A DNA stretch of 64,000 bases from DATCJA01 sp963814955. GTDB taxonomy: Bacteria; Acidobacteriota; Vicinamibacteria; Vicinamibacterales; UBA2999. The first letter of the stretch is position 1, and every line of letters starts with the position of its first letter. Both the position numbers and the translations under genes were made by a program. The notes under the pieces are model-generated. The model was not told the origin of the DNA. It searched no databases and saw only the letters and a list, made by a program, of their open reading frames with translations. Shown one piece after another: positions 17,510-26,612 of this stretch. The stretch lies in the NCBI GenBank assembly GCA_963814955.1, contig CAWFEX010000004.1, positions 992,001 to 1,056,000 of the forward strand. The letters are read 5' to 3'.

Positions 17510-17983
17510 TCAGCCTGGCAACGACAAGGCTCTCAGGGCTGCCAGCCACCCAGCGAGCGCAAGAGCGGCACGAATGTAGTTCAGTCGCGTCCATGCCCGT
17601 GCCGCCTGCGCTGCTCGTTCGACAGTCAGGCGTCCAGGCCGTAGTAGTTTCAATAGCTCTGGAATGAAATATCCAAATGTGCCGATGCGTTCCACGAGCA
17701 TCACTCCCGCGCCCAAGAGCCACCACCGTTCGCGGGCAGTCTCGGGAGACCAAGCCACCAGGCATCCTGTCAGGGTGAGAAGTGTCAGGGGCACGGTCGT
17801 CACGTAAGCCCAGAACCGCCGGCCCGAATCGTCCGAACGTATCGCATCGACATTGATGTGAATCGCCGAACCGGCGGCGGGAGCGAACCAACGGGGCACG
17901 TTGACGCGCAGCTCATAAAGCCCGGCGCCGACCGCGATGCCGCTGAAGACGACGAACAGCCACAGCAAGACGTTGTGCACCAC
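17510..17983 (-). CDS. Membrane protein, DUF1772-like
   Basis: A 157-residue protein with four predicted membrane helices. The first is LLWLFVVFSGIAVGAGLYEL, and RVNVPRWF follows it. Helix 4 carries YIRAALALAGWLAALRAL. The size, helix count and the Gly-containing first helix resemble DUF1772 (DoxX-like) proteins. It appears to be third in a minus-strand operon after the DoxX-like gene and a small ORF (12 bp gap). Confidence 0.6.
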   Translation of the reverse strand: MVHNVLLWLFVVFSGIAVGAGLYELRVNVPRWFAPAAGSAIHINVDAIRSDDSGRRFWAYVTTVPLTLLTLTGCLVAWSPETARERWWLLGAGVMLVERIGTFGYFIPELLKLLRPGRLTVERAAQAARAWTRLNYIRAALALAGWLAALRALSLPG

Positions 17984-17989
17984 CGTGAC

Positions 17990-18178
17990 TCACCTCCAGA
18001 TGCGCCGGCGCTTGGCGAGCGCGATCCGTGACCTCACCCCGCCGACGTTACTTCCGCCTGGGCGCATGGACCCACCCGTTGTTCTTAAATGCGCGCCCAA
18101 ACTGCCATGGCCCTTTAGCTCCTCCGGAGTTTTTCCGGTACGAGCTTCTATGTTGCGCAGATACGCTTCAAACGACAT
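17990..18178 (-). CDS. Small DUF4287-like protein, possibly degenerate
   Basis: Starts MSFEAYLRNIEARTGKTPEE, the usual opening of DUF4287 proteins, behind a strong ribosome-binding site (AAGGAGAGTGCC). After residue 21 the sequence becomes Gly/Ser/Arg-rich and no longer follows the family, so the frame may be shifted there. It lies between the DoxX-like and DUF1772-like genes. Confidence 0.5.
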   Translation of the reverse strand: MSFEAYLRNIEARTGKTPEELKGHGSLGAHLRTTGGSMRPGGSNVGGVRSRIALAKRRRIWR

Positions 18179-18195
18179 GGCACTCTCCTTACGGA

Positions 18196-18627
18196 CTAAT
18201 GCCGCAGTGGCACGAGGTCCCGCAGCCGTTTTTCGCGTAGATACAGTCCTCCCCAAAGCAGGAGGGCTACGTAGACGGGGAAAAGCGTGTGGGTCAACAC
18301 CGGGCTTGAAATGCGCACGTGGGTGGCAATCGCACCGCCCAGGTACCCAGTCAGCAGGAGCCCGCCCAGTATCGACGTACGCGGCACCAGATACAGCACG
18401 AGGCAGACCAGCTCGATGATGCCGATCCAGTGCACGGTTTCCGCCGGGTAGCCCAGTGCTGTCGTTCCCGCGACAGCTGGCCCCAGCCTCAGTACCTTGA
18501 GGACGGTATCGAACGCGAGGAAGATCGTAGCGAGCGCGGTAAAGACAATCCCGACATGCCTAGCCGTGCCGACAGTCCGGTGTGCAGTGTTGTCAACGCG
18601 GCCGGTGATTCGTTCCGATGCGATCAT
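18196..18627 (-). CDS. DoxX-like membrane protein
   Basis: A protein of about 143 residues with four membrane helices: VGIVFTALATIFLAFDTVLK, then GYPAETVHWIGIIELVCLVL, ILGGLLLTGYLGGAIATHV and a last helix before LYLREKRLRDL. The motif GYLGGAIATHVR is typical of DoxX-like family 2 proteins. Role unclear; often linked to stress responses. Its 5' end overlaps the upstream AraC gene by about 35 bp, suggesting coupled expression. Confidence 0.75.
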   Translation of the reverse strand: MIASERITGRVDNTAHRTVGTARHVGIVFTALATIFLAFDTVLKVLRLGPAVAGTTALGYPAETVHWIGIIELVCLVLYLVPRTSILGGLLLTGYLGGAIATHVRISSPVLTHTLFPVYVALLLWGGLYLREKRLRDLVPLRH

Positions 18628-19366
18628 AGGCAAACCTCCCATGCGCATCGTAGACTCGGGGCGGCAGCGTTGTTTTGTATAGAAACGACAGCTGCTGTTC
18701 GCCTTGCATGATCTCGACGGGTGTCTGGCCGATCAGGGTCTTCAACGATCGGGTGAGATGCGCCTGATCGAAGTAGCCCGCGTCGTACACCGTGTCGAGG
18801 ATCGAGACGCCCTGTTTTAGAAGAGCCGTTGCGTACCGGGCGCGTTCAATTTGCCGAAACGTGCGATGGGTGATTCCGGTTGCGCGCAGAAAGTGGCGCT
18901 GTGTGGATCGGATGGGCAGGCTATGAGGTTGCCCCCTCAGCGCGGCGTGGACGGCAGCGTCGCGTGCGATCATGCCTTTCCGCGCGAGCCTCGCGACGAA
19001 CGTATCCGCATTTTCGAAATCGGGATAATCCCACGCCGAGCCATTCAGCCAGAACGACCGACTCGTGGCGTCCGGCAGACTCACATCGTGTCGATCCTTG
19101 AGATCGCCGGGGGTGAACGCCGGCATGAACGTACCCAGCTTGAAACGGATGCCAAGCCAGTCGCCCTCTGCGGGACAGTCGGCGGGCGTGGCCTTTGTTT
19201 CGGGTCCGCGCACGGTGAGGACGCTCCGACCTCGGTGCCGGGTCACGGCGATCTCGAAATGGCCCGCCGCGATTGACAGAAACACCCCCGCAGAATGGCT
19301 CTGGCTGCGCCAGACCCGTTCAATAAATGGCGAATCCGAGAGTCTCTCGTTGAAGGTCAGAAACAT
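18593..19366 (-). CDS. AraC family transcriptional regulator
   Basis: A 257-residue regulator. The N-terminal 130 residues are a sensor-like domain (FLSIAAGHFEIAVTRHRGR). The C-terminal AraC-type double HTH contains HRTFRQIERARYATALLKQG, SILDTVYDAGYFDQAHLTRS and LKTLIGQTPVEI, the classic second-helix signature. It starts the minus-strand cluster with the DoxX-like, DUF4287-like and DUF1772-like genes, which it may control. The effector is unknown. Confidence 0.88.
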   Translation of the reverse strand: MFLTFNERLSDSPFIERVWRSQSHSAGVFLSIAAGHFEIAVTRHRGRSVLTVRGPETKATPADCPAEGDWLGIRFKLGTFMPAFTPGDLKDRHDVSLPDATSRSFWLNGSAWDYPDFENADTFVARLARKGMIARDAAVHAALRGQPHSLPIRSTQRHFLRATGITHRTFRQIERARYATALLKQGVSILDTVYDAGYFDQAHLTRSLKTLIGQTPVEIMQGEQQLSFLYKTTLPPRVYDAHGRFAYDRIGTNHRPR

Positions 19367-19386
19367 AGGTGACCGGTGAATCTAGG

Positions 19387-20358
19387 CTACCTCGTCTCGT
19401 CCCAGATGACCTGCACGTTGGCGCGCAACGAGGCCGGCTGCGGCTGCGTGTACCCCAGGTAGCGCTCCGGCACCTTCCACGTGTTGACGACCTCGTCCAG
19501 CGTCCGGCCGGCGCGCTTGGCGTCCTGGACGGCCTTGACGAGGTCGCCGATGAACGCGGAGTACTCCTTCAGGTCGGCGACGGGAAACGTTGCGCCGTGG
19601 CCGGTGATCACGCGATCGACGTTCGGCGTCGCGGCGGCCTTTGCCAGCGTGCCTGAATAGCTGAGGCCGCTGCCGCCGTTGTTGCGGTCCATGATCGGTG
19701 TGGTCTTGTTGGGGAACGTGTCGCCGGCGTGCATGACGCGCGCGGCGGTGAAGACCACATAGGCGTCACCGCCCGTGTGGGCGCGGCCGTAGTAGTAGAG
19801 ATCCACGCGGTCGCTTCCGCTGCCGAGCGAGAGCCTGTCGGTAAACGTCCGCGTGGGCAGCCCCTTGCCGCCGTTCGCCTTGAACGGCGTCGAGGCGTCT
19901 CCCGAGAACCCGTGGACCGGCTTCCAGTCCTCCATGGACGCCTTCGTGTTCTGGTGCGTGACGATCTCGACGCTCGGCAGTTCGGCGTTGCCGTTGACGT
20001 GATCGAAGTGCGCATGGGTGTTGACGATCGTCGTCACCGGCTTGTCGGTCAGCGTCTTCAGGCTGGTAAGCATCGGCTGGCCCCAGCCGCTCACCTTCGT
20101 GTCAACGAGCGTCACGCCGGCGGACGTGATGAAGGCTGCCGTATTGCCGCCGCCGCCGCGCAGGACGAAGAGGTTGTCGGCGAGCCTTTCGATCTGGAGC
20201 GCTTCCGGCGATGGCGGCGCGTTGAGCCCGCCGCGGCCAGCCGCGCCCTGTTGAGCACCCTGCTGTGCGTGGGCCACGACAATGGCGAGGACGCCAGCGA
20301 TCAGCACGGCGCTCAGGACCGCACGTCTCATCGATGCAAGACCTACAGTCGGCGTCAT
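19387..20358 (-). CDS. Exported MBL-fold metallo-hydrolase
   Basis: A 323-residue periplasmic metallo-beta-lactamase-fold enzyme. Signal peptide: RRAVLSAVLIAGVLAIVVAH, then AQQG. The zinc motif is NTHAHFDHVNGN, the second ligand region VMHAGDTFPN and the late histidine ITGHGATFP. Substrate unknown; HAGD with a late TGH is typical of the hydrolase branch rather than true beta-lactamases. A second start (20331) would also keep the signal. It lies upstream of and convergent with nothing obvious; the AraC gene begins 20 bp beyond its 3' end. Confidence 0.82.
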   Translation of the reverse strand: MTPTVGLASMRRAVLSAVLIAGVLAIVVAHAQQGAQQGAAGRGGLNAPPSPEALQIERLADNLFVLRGGGGNTAAFITSAGVTLVDTKVSGWGQPMLTSLKTLTDKPVTTIVNTHAHFDHVNGNAELPSVEIVTHQNTKASMEDWKPVHGFSGDASTPFKANGGKGLPTRTFTDRLSLGSGSDRVDLYYYGRAHTGGDAYVVFTAARVMHAGDTFPNKTTPIMDRNNGGSGLSYSGTLAKAAATPNVDRVITGHGATFPVADLKEYSAFIGDLVKAVQDAKRAGRTLDEVVNTWKVPERYLGYTQPQPASLRANVQVIWDETR

Positions 20359-20555
20359 GACACGTTCCCCAGATAACGGAGTCTACACCTGAACTATCCG
20401 GGGCCGGCCTGTTGGCTGAAGCCCGTGGTGGGCGAGTGACAGCGCCGCCACGGTGGTTCCTCTCAACTCATCCTTTTGTGGCGACTGCGTCTTAGTAGGA
20501 ACACTGTTCTCTTTTGAACGGCGTCGTCACACTTGTCGTTGCTACGCTAGCCAGT

Positions 20556-20732
20556 ATGCGGGGCGAGATCCCAGAGGACGTGGCGGCGCTTCTTGAGCAG
20601 TTCGACCGCCGCATCGAAGAATCCCAAGCGCTCCGAGTCAAACTCCAACAGACAATGGCTGAGCGTGACGAGGCAGCAGAGCAATCCGCCGATGAAATGA
20701 CTGGCGCAGATAAATCAACACAGCGCGATTAG
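20556..20732 (+). CDS. Small acidic helical protein
   Basis: A 58-residue protein (MRGEIPEDVAALLEQFDRRI, then ALRVKLQQTMAERDEAAEQS) that is almost wholly helix and acidic. Start at 20556 chosen; the frame is open to 20514. No family known. Confidence 0.4.
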   Translation: MRGEIPEDVAALLEQFDRRIEESQALRVKLQQTMAERDEAAEQSADEMTGADKSTQRD

Positions 20733-20883
20733 CGGCGGGCGGTTCAGCAAAGCTTCTAAACCTCTTCCTTGTGGTGTTGGGATCGCGGTCCTTCACAATC
20801 TCAACTTTCTGATTCTGCTGGGTCGGGCCCCAGGCAGCTAGCAGCTTCACAAGGCGCTTTGTCGTTTCCGTGGAGTTTGCCAA

Positions 20884-21069
20884 ATGCCAACGTCCCAGCC
20901 ACCGATCCAGTGCCCACAGTGCGACCATGATCAGGTTCGTCCGTTCATCAGCAGCACAAGTGTCTTGACCTTCAAATGCCCACGGTGCGCGCACATCTGG
21001 TCGATTAACTCCGCCTCGTTGCCGCCCGGTACACTGCAGCGGTTGAAGCAGAGCCTCGACGAGCAGTAG
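20884..21069 (+). CDS. Small zinc-ribbon protein
   Basis: A 61-residue protein with knuckles CPQC and CPRC (IQCPQCDHDQVRP and FKCPRCAHIWSI). This is the same arrangement as at 4881 and 54388, with an aromatic-rich strand after the second pair (AHIWSI, compare GEIWN and GEVWK). Function unknown. Confidence 0.6.
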   Translation: MPTSQPPIQCPQCDHDQVRPFISSTSVLTFKCPRCAHIWSINSASLPPGTLQRLKQSLDEQ

Positions 21070-21389
21070 ACCTTCGGGCACGAGGTCGAGAGCCACCTTT
21101 CCGGCCCACCGGGGTTCATTCGACAAAACGGTTCGTCCTCGGTCGCGCCCGTCCCTGGTCCTTGCGCAGCATCACCGCGAGTGTCGCCCGCACGGCCGCG
21201 ACGCGCTCCTGCTGCTCGAGGATCGCCGATGACCCGCGCCCCAGAATCTGCTGCACGCCGCCATCGAACTCGAAAACCGAACTCGCCGACTTGGTCGAGC
21301 TAGTTGCGTCATTCGATTCGTTACTGCCCTTGGTGAAACGTGTTCAAGGCCGGTGTGGACGATTGTGGTATCGGCTGCTGGCAGCGACT
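21070..21389. other. Intergenic region
   Basis: No gene supported; the plus-strand frame running from 21162 into the synthetase gene is antisense. No clear hairpin or repeat. Confidence 0.35.
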
Positions 21390-23324
21390 CTACGTCTGAG
21401 TCCCCACGCCCTTTCCTTTCAGCGCGGTTGCGATCTCGTCGAGGATCGCGGGATCATCGATGGTCGCCGGCATGGTCCAGGGCTCGCCGTCGGCGATCCT
21501 CTTCATCGTGCCGCGGAGAATCTTGCCCGAGCGGGTCTTCGGCAGCCGCCCGACTGCGATCGCGAGCTTGAAGGCAGCAACTGGTCCGATCTTCTCGCGA
21601 ATGAGGCCAACGCATTCCTGCTCGATGGCACCGACCGCACGGTTGACCCCAGTCTTGAGCACAACGAACCCGCAGGGCACCTCGCCCTTCAGCGCGTCGG
21701 CGATCCCGATGACAGCGCATTCGGCGACGTCCTGGTGCCCGCTGAGCACTTCCTCCATGGCACCGGTCGAGAGCCGGTGGCCGGCGACGTTGATGATGTC
21801 GTCGGTCCGGCTCATCACGTGGATATAGCCGTCTTCGTCCTTCATACCGGCGTCTGCAGTCTTGTAGTAGCCCGGAAACTCGGCGAGGTAGCTCTCTCGA
21901 AATCGTTCGTCGGCCTGCCAGAGCGTCGGCAGGCACGCGGGAGGCAACGGCAGCTTTACCACGATCGAGCCGGTCGTGTTTGCCGGCACGGGCTTCGAGT
22001 GCTCGTCGACGACGTCGATGTGATAGCCGGGCATCGGCACCGTGGCCGAGCCGTACTTGACTGGCAACCGGCCGAGCCCCACCGGGTTGCCAGCGATGCA
22101 CCAGGCGGTCTCGGTCTGCCACCAATGATCGATCACCGGCACGTTGAGCAGCCTCTCCGCCCACATCACCGTGTCGGGATCGGCGCGCTCGCCGGCGAGG
22201 AACAGCGTGCGGAATTTCGCAAGGTCGTATTGCGTGAGCAGCTTGCCGTGCGGGTCCTCCTTCTTGATGGCCCGGAAGCCGGTCGGCGCGGTGAACATGG
22301 CCGCGCAGCCGTGCTCCGCGATTACCCGCCAGAACGCGCCGGCATCGGGCGTGCCCACCGGCTTCCCCTCGTAAAGAATCGAGGTGCAGCCGTGGAACAG
22401 AGGAGCATAGACGATGTAGCTGTGGCCCACTACCCAACCGACGTCAGAGGCCGCCCAGAAGACCTCGCCGGGCGCAATGCCGTAGAGATTCCGCATCGAC
22501 CATTTGAGCGCGACCAGGTGGCCACCGTTGTCGCGCACCACGCCCTTGGGCCTTCCGGTCGTGCCTGACGTGTAGAGGATGTAGAGCGGATCCGTGGCGG
22601 CTACCGGCACGCACTCGCGAATCGAGCGCGCGGATTCGATGGCCTCCTCGCGCACCGTCGCCCAGTCGTGGTCGCGGCCGGGAACGAGCGCCGCTTCTTC
22701 CTGCGGGCGCTGCAGGATGACGCACGCTGAGGGCTTGTGCCGGGCGAGGCGGATCGCGTCGTCGAGCAGGGGCTTGTATTTGACGATACGTCCAACTTCG
22801 AGCCCGCAGCTCGCGGACAGGATCAGCTTCGGCGTGGCGTCGTCTATGCGGGACGCGAGCTCGTTGGCGGCAAAGCCGCCGAAGACCACCGAATGCACGG
22901 CGCCGATGCGCGCGCAGGCGAGCATCGCGATCACCGCCTCGGGCACCATCGGCATGTAGAGCACCACGCGATCCCCTTTGGTGACGCCGAAATTGCGCAG
23001 GACGGCGGCGAGCACCTGGGTCTCGACCTGGAGACGACGATAGGTGATGGCGCGCTTTTCGTCGGCGAGGGGTGAATCGTAGATGATCGCGGCCTGTTCC
23101 CCACGACCGGCCATCACGTGGCGGTCGACAGCGTTCCAGCAGGTGTTGCAGACGCCGTCGGTGAACCAGCGCCCGTACACGCCCGCGTTTGGATCGAACA
23201 CCCGGCGAGGTGGCTCAATCCAGTCGATGTCCTGCGCGGCCTCGCCCCAGAAGCCCTCCGGGTCGCGCTGCCAGCGGTCATACACCTCGTGATAGCGGCT
23301 CGTCACGGTATCCATGGCGGACAC
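21390..23324 (-). CDS. prpE: Propionyl-CoA synthetase
   Basis: ATP-dependent acyl-CoA ligase of the ACS/PrpE branch (propionate + CoA + ATP to propionyl-CoA). The 644 residues suit the family. Motifs: YTSGTTGRPKG (AMP-binding P-loop), GVVRDNGGH (a PrpE hallmark), HWWQTETAW, GYYKTADAG, SRTDDIINVAGHRLS and C-terminal TRSGKILRGTM with the acetylatable Lys. Acetyl-CoA synthetase is the alternative; VVRDNGGH favours propionyl. It stands alone with no methylcitrate genes near it. Start 23324 (MSAMDTV) or 23315. Confidence 0.88.
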   Translation of the reverse strand: MSAMDTVTSRYHEVYDRWQRDPEGFWGEAAQDIDWIEPPRRVFDPNAGVYGRWFTDGVCNTCWNAVDRHVMAGRGEQAAIIYDSPLADEKRAITYRRLQVETQVLAAVLRNFGVTKGDRVVLYMPMVPEAVIAMLACARIGAVHSVVFGGFAANELASRIDDATPKLILSASCGLEVGRIVKYKPLLDDAIRLARHKPSACVILQRPQEEAALVPGRDHDWATVREEAIESARSIRECVPVAATDPLYILYTSGTTGRPKGVVRDNGGHLVALKWSMRNLYGIAPGEVFWAASDVGWVVGHSYIVYAPLFHGCTSILYEGKPVGTPDAGAFWRVIAEHGCAAMFTAPTGFRAIKKEDPHGKLLTQYDLAKFRTLFLAGERADPDTVMWAERLLNVPVIDHWWQTETAWCIAGNPVGLGRLPVKYGSATVPMPGYHIDVVDEHSKPVPANTTGSIVVKLPLPPACLPTLWQADERFRESYLAEFPGYYKTADAGMKDEDGYIHVMSRTDDIINVAGHRLSTGAMEEVLSGHQDVAECAVIGIADALKGEVPCGFVVLKTGVNRAVGAIEQECVGLIREKIGPVAAFKLAIAVGRLPKTRSGKILRGTMKRIADGEPWTMPATIDDPAILDEIATALKGKGVGTQT

Positions 23325-24542
23325 TCTGCCTCGAGTCGGGCCCCAGCTCGCATCGGATTGATGACCCGCACGGACCCATACGTCTGTCCGTCAGACGATC
23401 CTCCGGGTACATTACATGAGCGGACGTGCTCGCCATGCGAAAATTCTCGCCTGACAGCTCACCCGTTTCGAACGCCTCGACCAGATCCTCAGCATTGATC
23501 GCTTTGCTCCTGGCCGAAGCGGACGTAAAAGCCGAAGGCAAAATGTTTGGTTGCGGGCGTGCGGCCTTCGGTACACTGCGCCTCTGGAGTGGGGCCGCAT
23601 AACGCTTAACAAACAACAACCGCTTCGTTTTAGACGCGCCTGGTCTGGAACCGACTCCGGTACGGCAAGAATCCGATACGGGCAACGGATCGCGCGCCTC
23701 ACTCTCGTGAAGCACCGACACGGACTTGAGCAAAGGGCTGAGGTGAGCTGGAAAACGAAGGCCGACTGCCGGAGGGCGACTTCTTCCGGAACGCATGCAG
23801 GACGTACACGGCGATGCAGTGTCTCCGCCGTTTTGTCCACCACATCCTGCCGCGTGGCTTCGTCCGCATTCGGCAGTTTGGCTATCTCGCCAGCACGTGT
23901 CGCACCGCGCGCCTCGCGCTCGCCCGGCACCTACTGCTTACGGCCATCGCCACCCTCGCCGACGTCCTCAACGCTGCCGGCCTGACACTGTCCGCGCTGT
24001 GGAGCGCCGATGGTCATCGGGCCGATCCTCTCGGCGCGCCAGTTGGCCGCCGTCACACTCGCTTCGACACCTCATGAGGCCACCAACTTCCGCCGTGCGG
24101 ACCATGAACGCGCCCAGCTGGCGCAAATCCTCGAATTCTTGAACCAACCCGTTTTCTCGGCCGCGGATCCCTTGTTGAGCGATGACACCACCGCGGTCAA
24201 GTGCTACGGAAGCGCAACACGTGCGGGTTCAAATCGTCTGGGCGATCGCAACGCCGCAACTGTTGTATCGATTGATCTTCTATTGAAGGGATTTGCGGGG
24301 GGCCGCAACCCTAATGAGCGCGCATTGACATTACGAGGGAAAATCCCGGCTCAGGCTGTCGTCCGTACCGGCGGGCGCCGCGGGCGTCGATCTTCCGCGG
24401 CTCCAGGGGCTGAGACGTCGGAGTCTTCGTTGCAACCTAAAGCCAACCCGAGGCGGCGGTGGCGCCGATCATTGCTCGGTGCCTGGGTCACACGAAGAAC
24501 AGCGAATTGGAATCTCTGGGGATTTGGGTTTGGGACCTTGCG
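23325..24542. other. 1.2-kb stretch without an intact gene
   Basis: Several frames are open, but only one segment is recognisable: an IS91-type transposase C-terminus at 23814-24077. The long minus-strand frames (23278-23796, 23412-23930) and the plus-strand frame 24010-24546 show no family features. The region is probably decayed insertion and flank. Confidence 0.4.
23814..24077 (+). pseudogene. IS91-family transposase C-terminal remnant
   Basis: The reading LRRFVHHILPRGFVRIRQFG, then YLASTCRTARLALARHLL, matches the conserved C-terminal block of Y2 transposases of the IS91/IS801 group (FLRRFLLHVLPKGFVRIRHYG...). The catalytic YxxxY region and the rest are missing, and the tail after ALARHLL drifts away. 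No element ends identified. Confidence 0.5.
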
Positions 24543-25757
24543 TTAAATTGTTTGCCTGCGGGCCAGACGCGCTGGCGTGATGTCACGAACGGTCGGCGTT
24601 CCCATCTGACGCATCGTCAGCGTCAGTTCGGCGCGCAGGATTTCGAGCACGCGCTCGACGCCTTCCTGGCCGAAGGCGGAGAGCCCCCAGACGTACGGCC
24701 GGCCGATGCCGACACCACGTGCGCCCGACGCCAGCGCCTTGTAGATGTCTGTCCCGTGACGGAATCCGCCATCGACGAACACCGGAATGCGTCCGCCGAC
24801 CGCCTGGACGACTTCAGGCAGGCAATCGATGGTGGCGCGAAGCGTCTCGGTTGCGCGTCCGCCGTGATTTGAGACGATGATCCCGTCAGCGCCGTGTTCG
24901 ACGGCGAGCTTTGCGTCTTCGGCACTATCCAGCCCCTTTAGCAGCAATTTCATCCGCGTCAGCTTCTTCAGACGGTCGACGTACTCCCACGTTGCTTCAG
25001 GCGGATTTATGCGCGGGTTGCTGAGTCCCTCATACATCGGGCTGTGGACTCTGGTTCCGGGTCCGTTGACATGACACGCGACGCAGTTGCGCGTGTCCTG
25101 CCGCGCGAAGCGTGTCGCGGTCGGGATGTTCCGGCCCGCCAGCAGGTCTACCGTCCATGCGATTACCGGACAGCCAGCGTTTTCGACGCGCTTCACCAGC
25201 TTTTCGGTGTCGCTCCACGTACGCGGCATGTAGAGCTGGTACCAGGGCGCTGTGCCGTAGGCTTTCGCGACCTCTTCGAGCGCTGTGCTCGTCGCGGTCG
25301 AAAGAATCATCTGATGATGTTTCGCGCGCGCGGCGCGCGCGGTCGCGAGTTCGCCTTCCTGGAAGAACGCCTGCTGTCCTCCGACGGGGCAGACGAAGAT
25401 GGGCGTTTCCCATTTGTTCCCGAATACGTCGACACTTGAATCCACGTTCGAGATGTCGACCAGCCGGCGCGGTTTGAGGCCGATGTGCTTGAAGGCTTCC
25501 ATGTTCGCCTTCAGCGTGAGGTCGTCGTCGACACCGGTAGCCATGTACCCCCAGTGCGCCGGCGGCAGCGCGCGGCGAGCGGCTTCCTCGAAGTCCATCA
25601 CCTGCAGAAAGTCCTTCACGCTGGTCGGCACCGCGTCGTGTGACGCGACGAGCTGTTGCGCCCACGCCCGTGTCGCCGGAGCAACGACGGTGCTGGTCGC
25701 GACAAACAGCAGGAACTCGCGACGATTCTGTGAGAGCAACGGACGATGCTCAGTCAT
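24543..25757 (-). CDS. Exported FMN-dependent alpha-hydroxy-acid oxidase
   Basis: About 404 residues. The N-terminus (NRREFLLFVATSTVVAPATR, AWAQQ) is a Tat/Sec-type export signal, so the enzyme is probably periplasmic. The flavodoxin-like TIM barrel shows the FMN/catalytic motifs ISNVDSSVDVFG, MILSTATS, WYQLYMPR, LLLKGLDSAEDAKLAVEHGA, VSNHGGRATETLRATIDCLP (with the catalytic His and Arg) and DGGFRHGTDIYKALASGARG. Substrate likely a 2-hydroxy acid such as lactate or glycolate. There is an odd CVACHVNGPG insert with a CxxC. The ATG at 25757 follows GAGAGGGGCGTC; upstream frame to 25958 is not protein-like. Confidence 0.88.
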   Translation of the reverse strand: MTEHRPLLSQNRREFLLFVATSTVVAPATRAWAQQLVASHDAVPTSVKDFLQVMDFEEAARRALPPAHWGYMATGVDDDLTLKANMEAFKHIGLKPRRLVDISNVDSSVDVFGNKWETPIFVCPVGGQQAFFQEGELATARAARAKHHQMILSTATSTALEEVAKAYGTAPWYQLYMPRTWSDTEKLVKRVENAGCPVIAWTVDLLAGRNIPTATRFARQDTRNCVACHVNGPGTRVHSPMYEGLSNPRINPPEATWEYVDRLKKLTRMKLLLKGLDSAEDAKLAVEHGADGIIVSNHGGRATETLRATIDCLPEVVQAVGGRIPVFVDGGFRHGTDIYKALASGARGVGIGRPYVWGLSAFGQEGVERVLEILRAELTLTMRQMGTPTVRDITPARLARRQTI

Positions 25758-25827
25758 GACGCCCCTCTCAGACCAACAGAAGATACAGCACAAGCGTGTG
25801 ATCCATCCGTCTTTTTTCCGAGAGGAA

Positions 25828-26012
25828 CGTGGTTGCCGGAGAAGCCCGTTCAAATCCCTCGCGGCAAGCAATAAGCAAAGGGGCCGTCTGCGAAAGGCAA
25901 ACGGCCCGTCAAATTTTTGGTTTGGGGGAGGTGAGGCAACCCGCCGCGGACGATGCATCGGCGGCGTGGTTGCCGGAAAAAGCAGGGTTCAAATCCCTCC
26001 GGGGCGCGCTGC
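25828..26012 (+). repeat. Imperfect direct repeat with tRNA T-arm-like core
   Basis: Copy 1 (about 25830-25866) and copy 2 (about 25967-26008) share GTGGTTGCCGGA, then AAGC, then GTTCAAATCCCTC. The second keeps a T-stem-like AGGGTTCAAATCCCTCCGG. No D-arm or anticodon is present, so neither is a tRNA. A terminator-like hairpin separates them. Confidence 0.45.
25881..25918 (+). terminator. Hairpin with T-run
   Basis: GGGCCGTCTGC pairs with GCAAACGGCCC (one mismatch) around GAAAG, followed by GTCAAATTTTT. Looks like a rho-independent terminator on the plus strand although no plus-strand gene ends here. The same CGGCCCGTCAA...TTGGTTTGGG tail recurs near 27566. Confidence 0.45.
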
Positions 26013-26228
26013 CGTCATGGGCAACGCGCGTCATGGTGGTCGCAGCGTGACGGCGCGCGCTTCTCGCCGGCGGGAACCGCAGACTAGCTGAGGTGGATGC
26101 CATGGCGTCTGGTCGCATCGCGCAACATTTCGATTGCGTCCAACACCATCGTGTGTGAGCTTAACGCACCGCCCGCTATACTCGGTGTCGTATAGCAGCT
26201 CGCACGTCATCGTAGGAGGGTCGCGGCG

Positions 26229-26612
26229 ATGCGCCTGTCGGGAGAAGCGCTGATCTTCTGTTGCTGCTTGGTGGCGCCTGTTTTTGCCCATCACGGCGGC
26301 GGCGTCGAATACTTGATGGACCAGACGCGCGGGCCCGTCACGGGTACCGTCACGGCGTTCGCGTTCACGTTCCCGCACCCGCACATCGAGTTCGACGTGA
26401 AGACCGCGAGCGGCGCGATCGAGAAGTGGGCGGCCGTGTTCCAGCCGACTCCCACCAACCTGCGGGCCGCGGGGTGGACCCGCAACTCCGTGAAGCCCGG
26501 CGACACGCTTACCGTGTCGGGCCCGCCGCACAAGAGCGCGCCGAACGTGATTTTCGCGCGTCGCGTCGAGATCAACGGCAAGCTGCTGGAGCAGGGCGGC
26601 GGGGGCAACTGA
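26229..26612 (+). CDS. Exported DUF6152 protein
   Basis: A 127-residue periplasmic protein. Signal peptide RLSGEALIFCCCLVAPVFA ends at AHHGGG; the DUF6152 body includes GPVTGTVTAFAFTFPHPHIE, WTRNSVKPGDTLTVSG and a strand-rich C-terminus. Function is unknown; the N-terminal AHHG after cleavage could bind a metal. Stop and next start overlap (TGATG), so it is translationally coupled to the gene at 26612. Confidence 0.78.
   Translation: MRLSGEALIFCCCLVAPVFAHHGGGVEYLMDQTRGPVTGTVTAFAFTFPHPHIEFDVKTASGAIEKWAAVFQPTPTNLRAAGWTRNSVKPGDTLTVSGPPHKSAPNVIFARRVEINGKLLEQGGGGN

Larger units (their letters stand above)
25758..26228. other. Intergenic region with repeat and hairpin
   Basis: No gene seen. It contains two imperfect copies of a repeat resembling the T-arm end of a tRNA (about 25830-25866 and 25967-26008) and a strong hairpin between them at 25881-25907. 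Confidence 0.4.

Noticed and set aside
21162..22568. 468-codon plus-strand frame
   Set aside because: Antisense of prpE; no family motifs.
24010..24546. 178-codon frame
   Set aside because: No recognisable domain, basic low-complexity end; lies in decayed region.
25967..26008. tRNA-like sequence with AGGGTTCAAATCCCTCCGG
   Set aside because: Looks like a T-arm, but no anticodon arm or matching acceptor strand can be folded.
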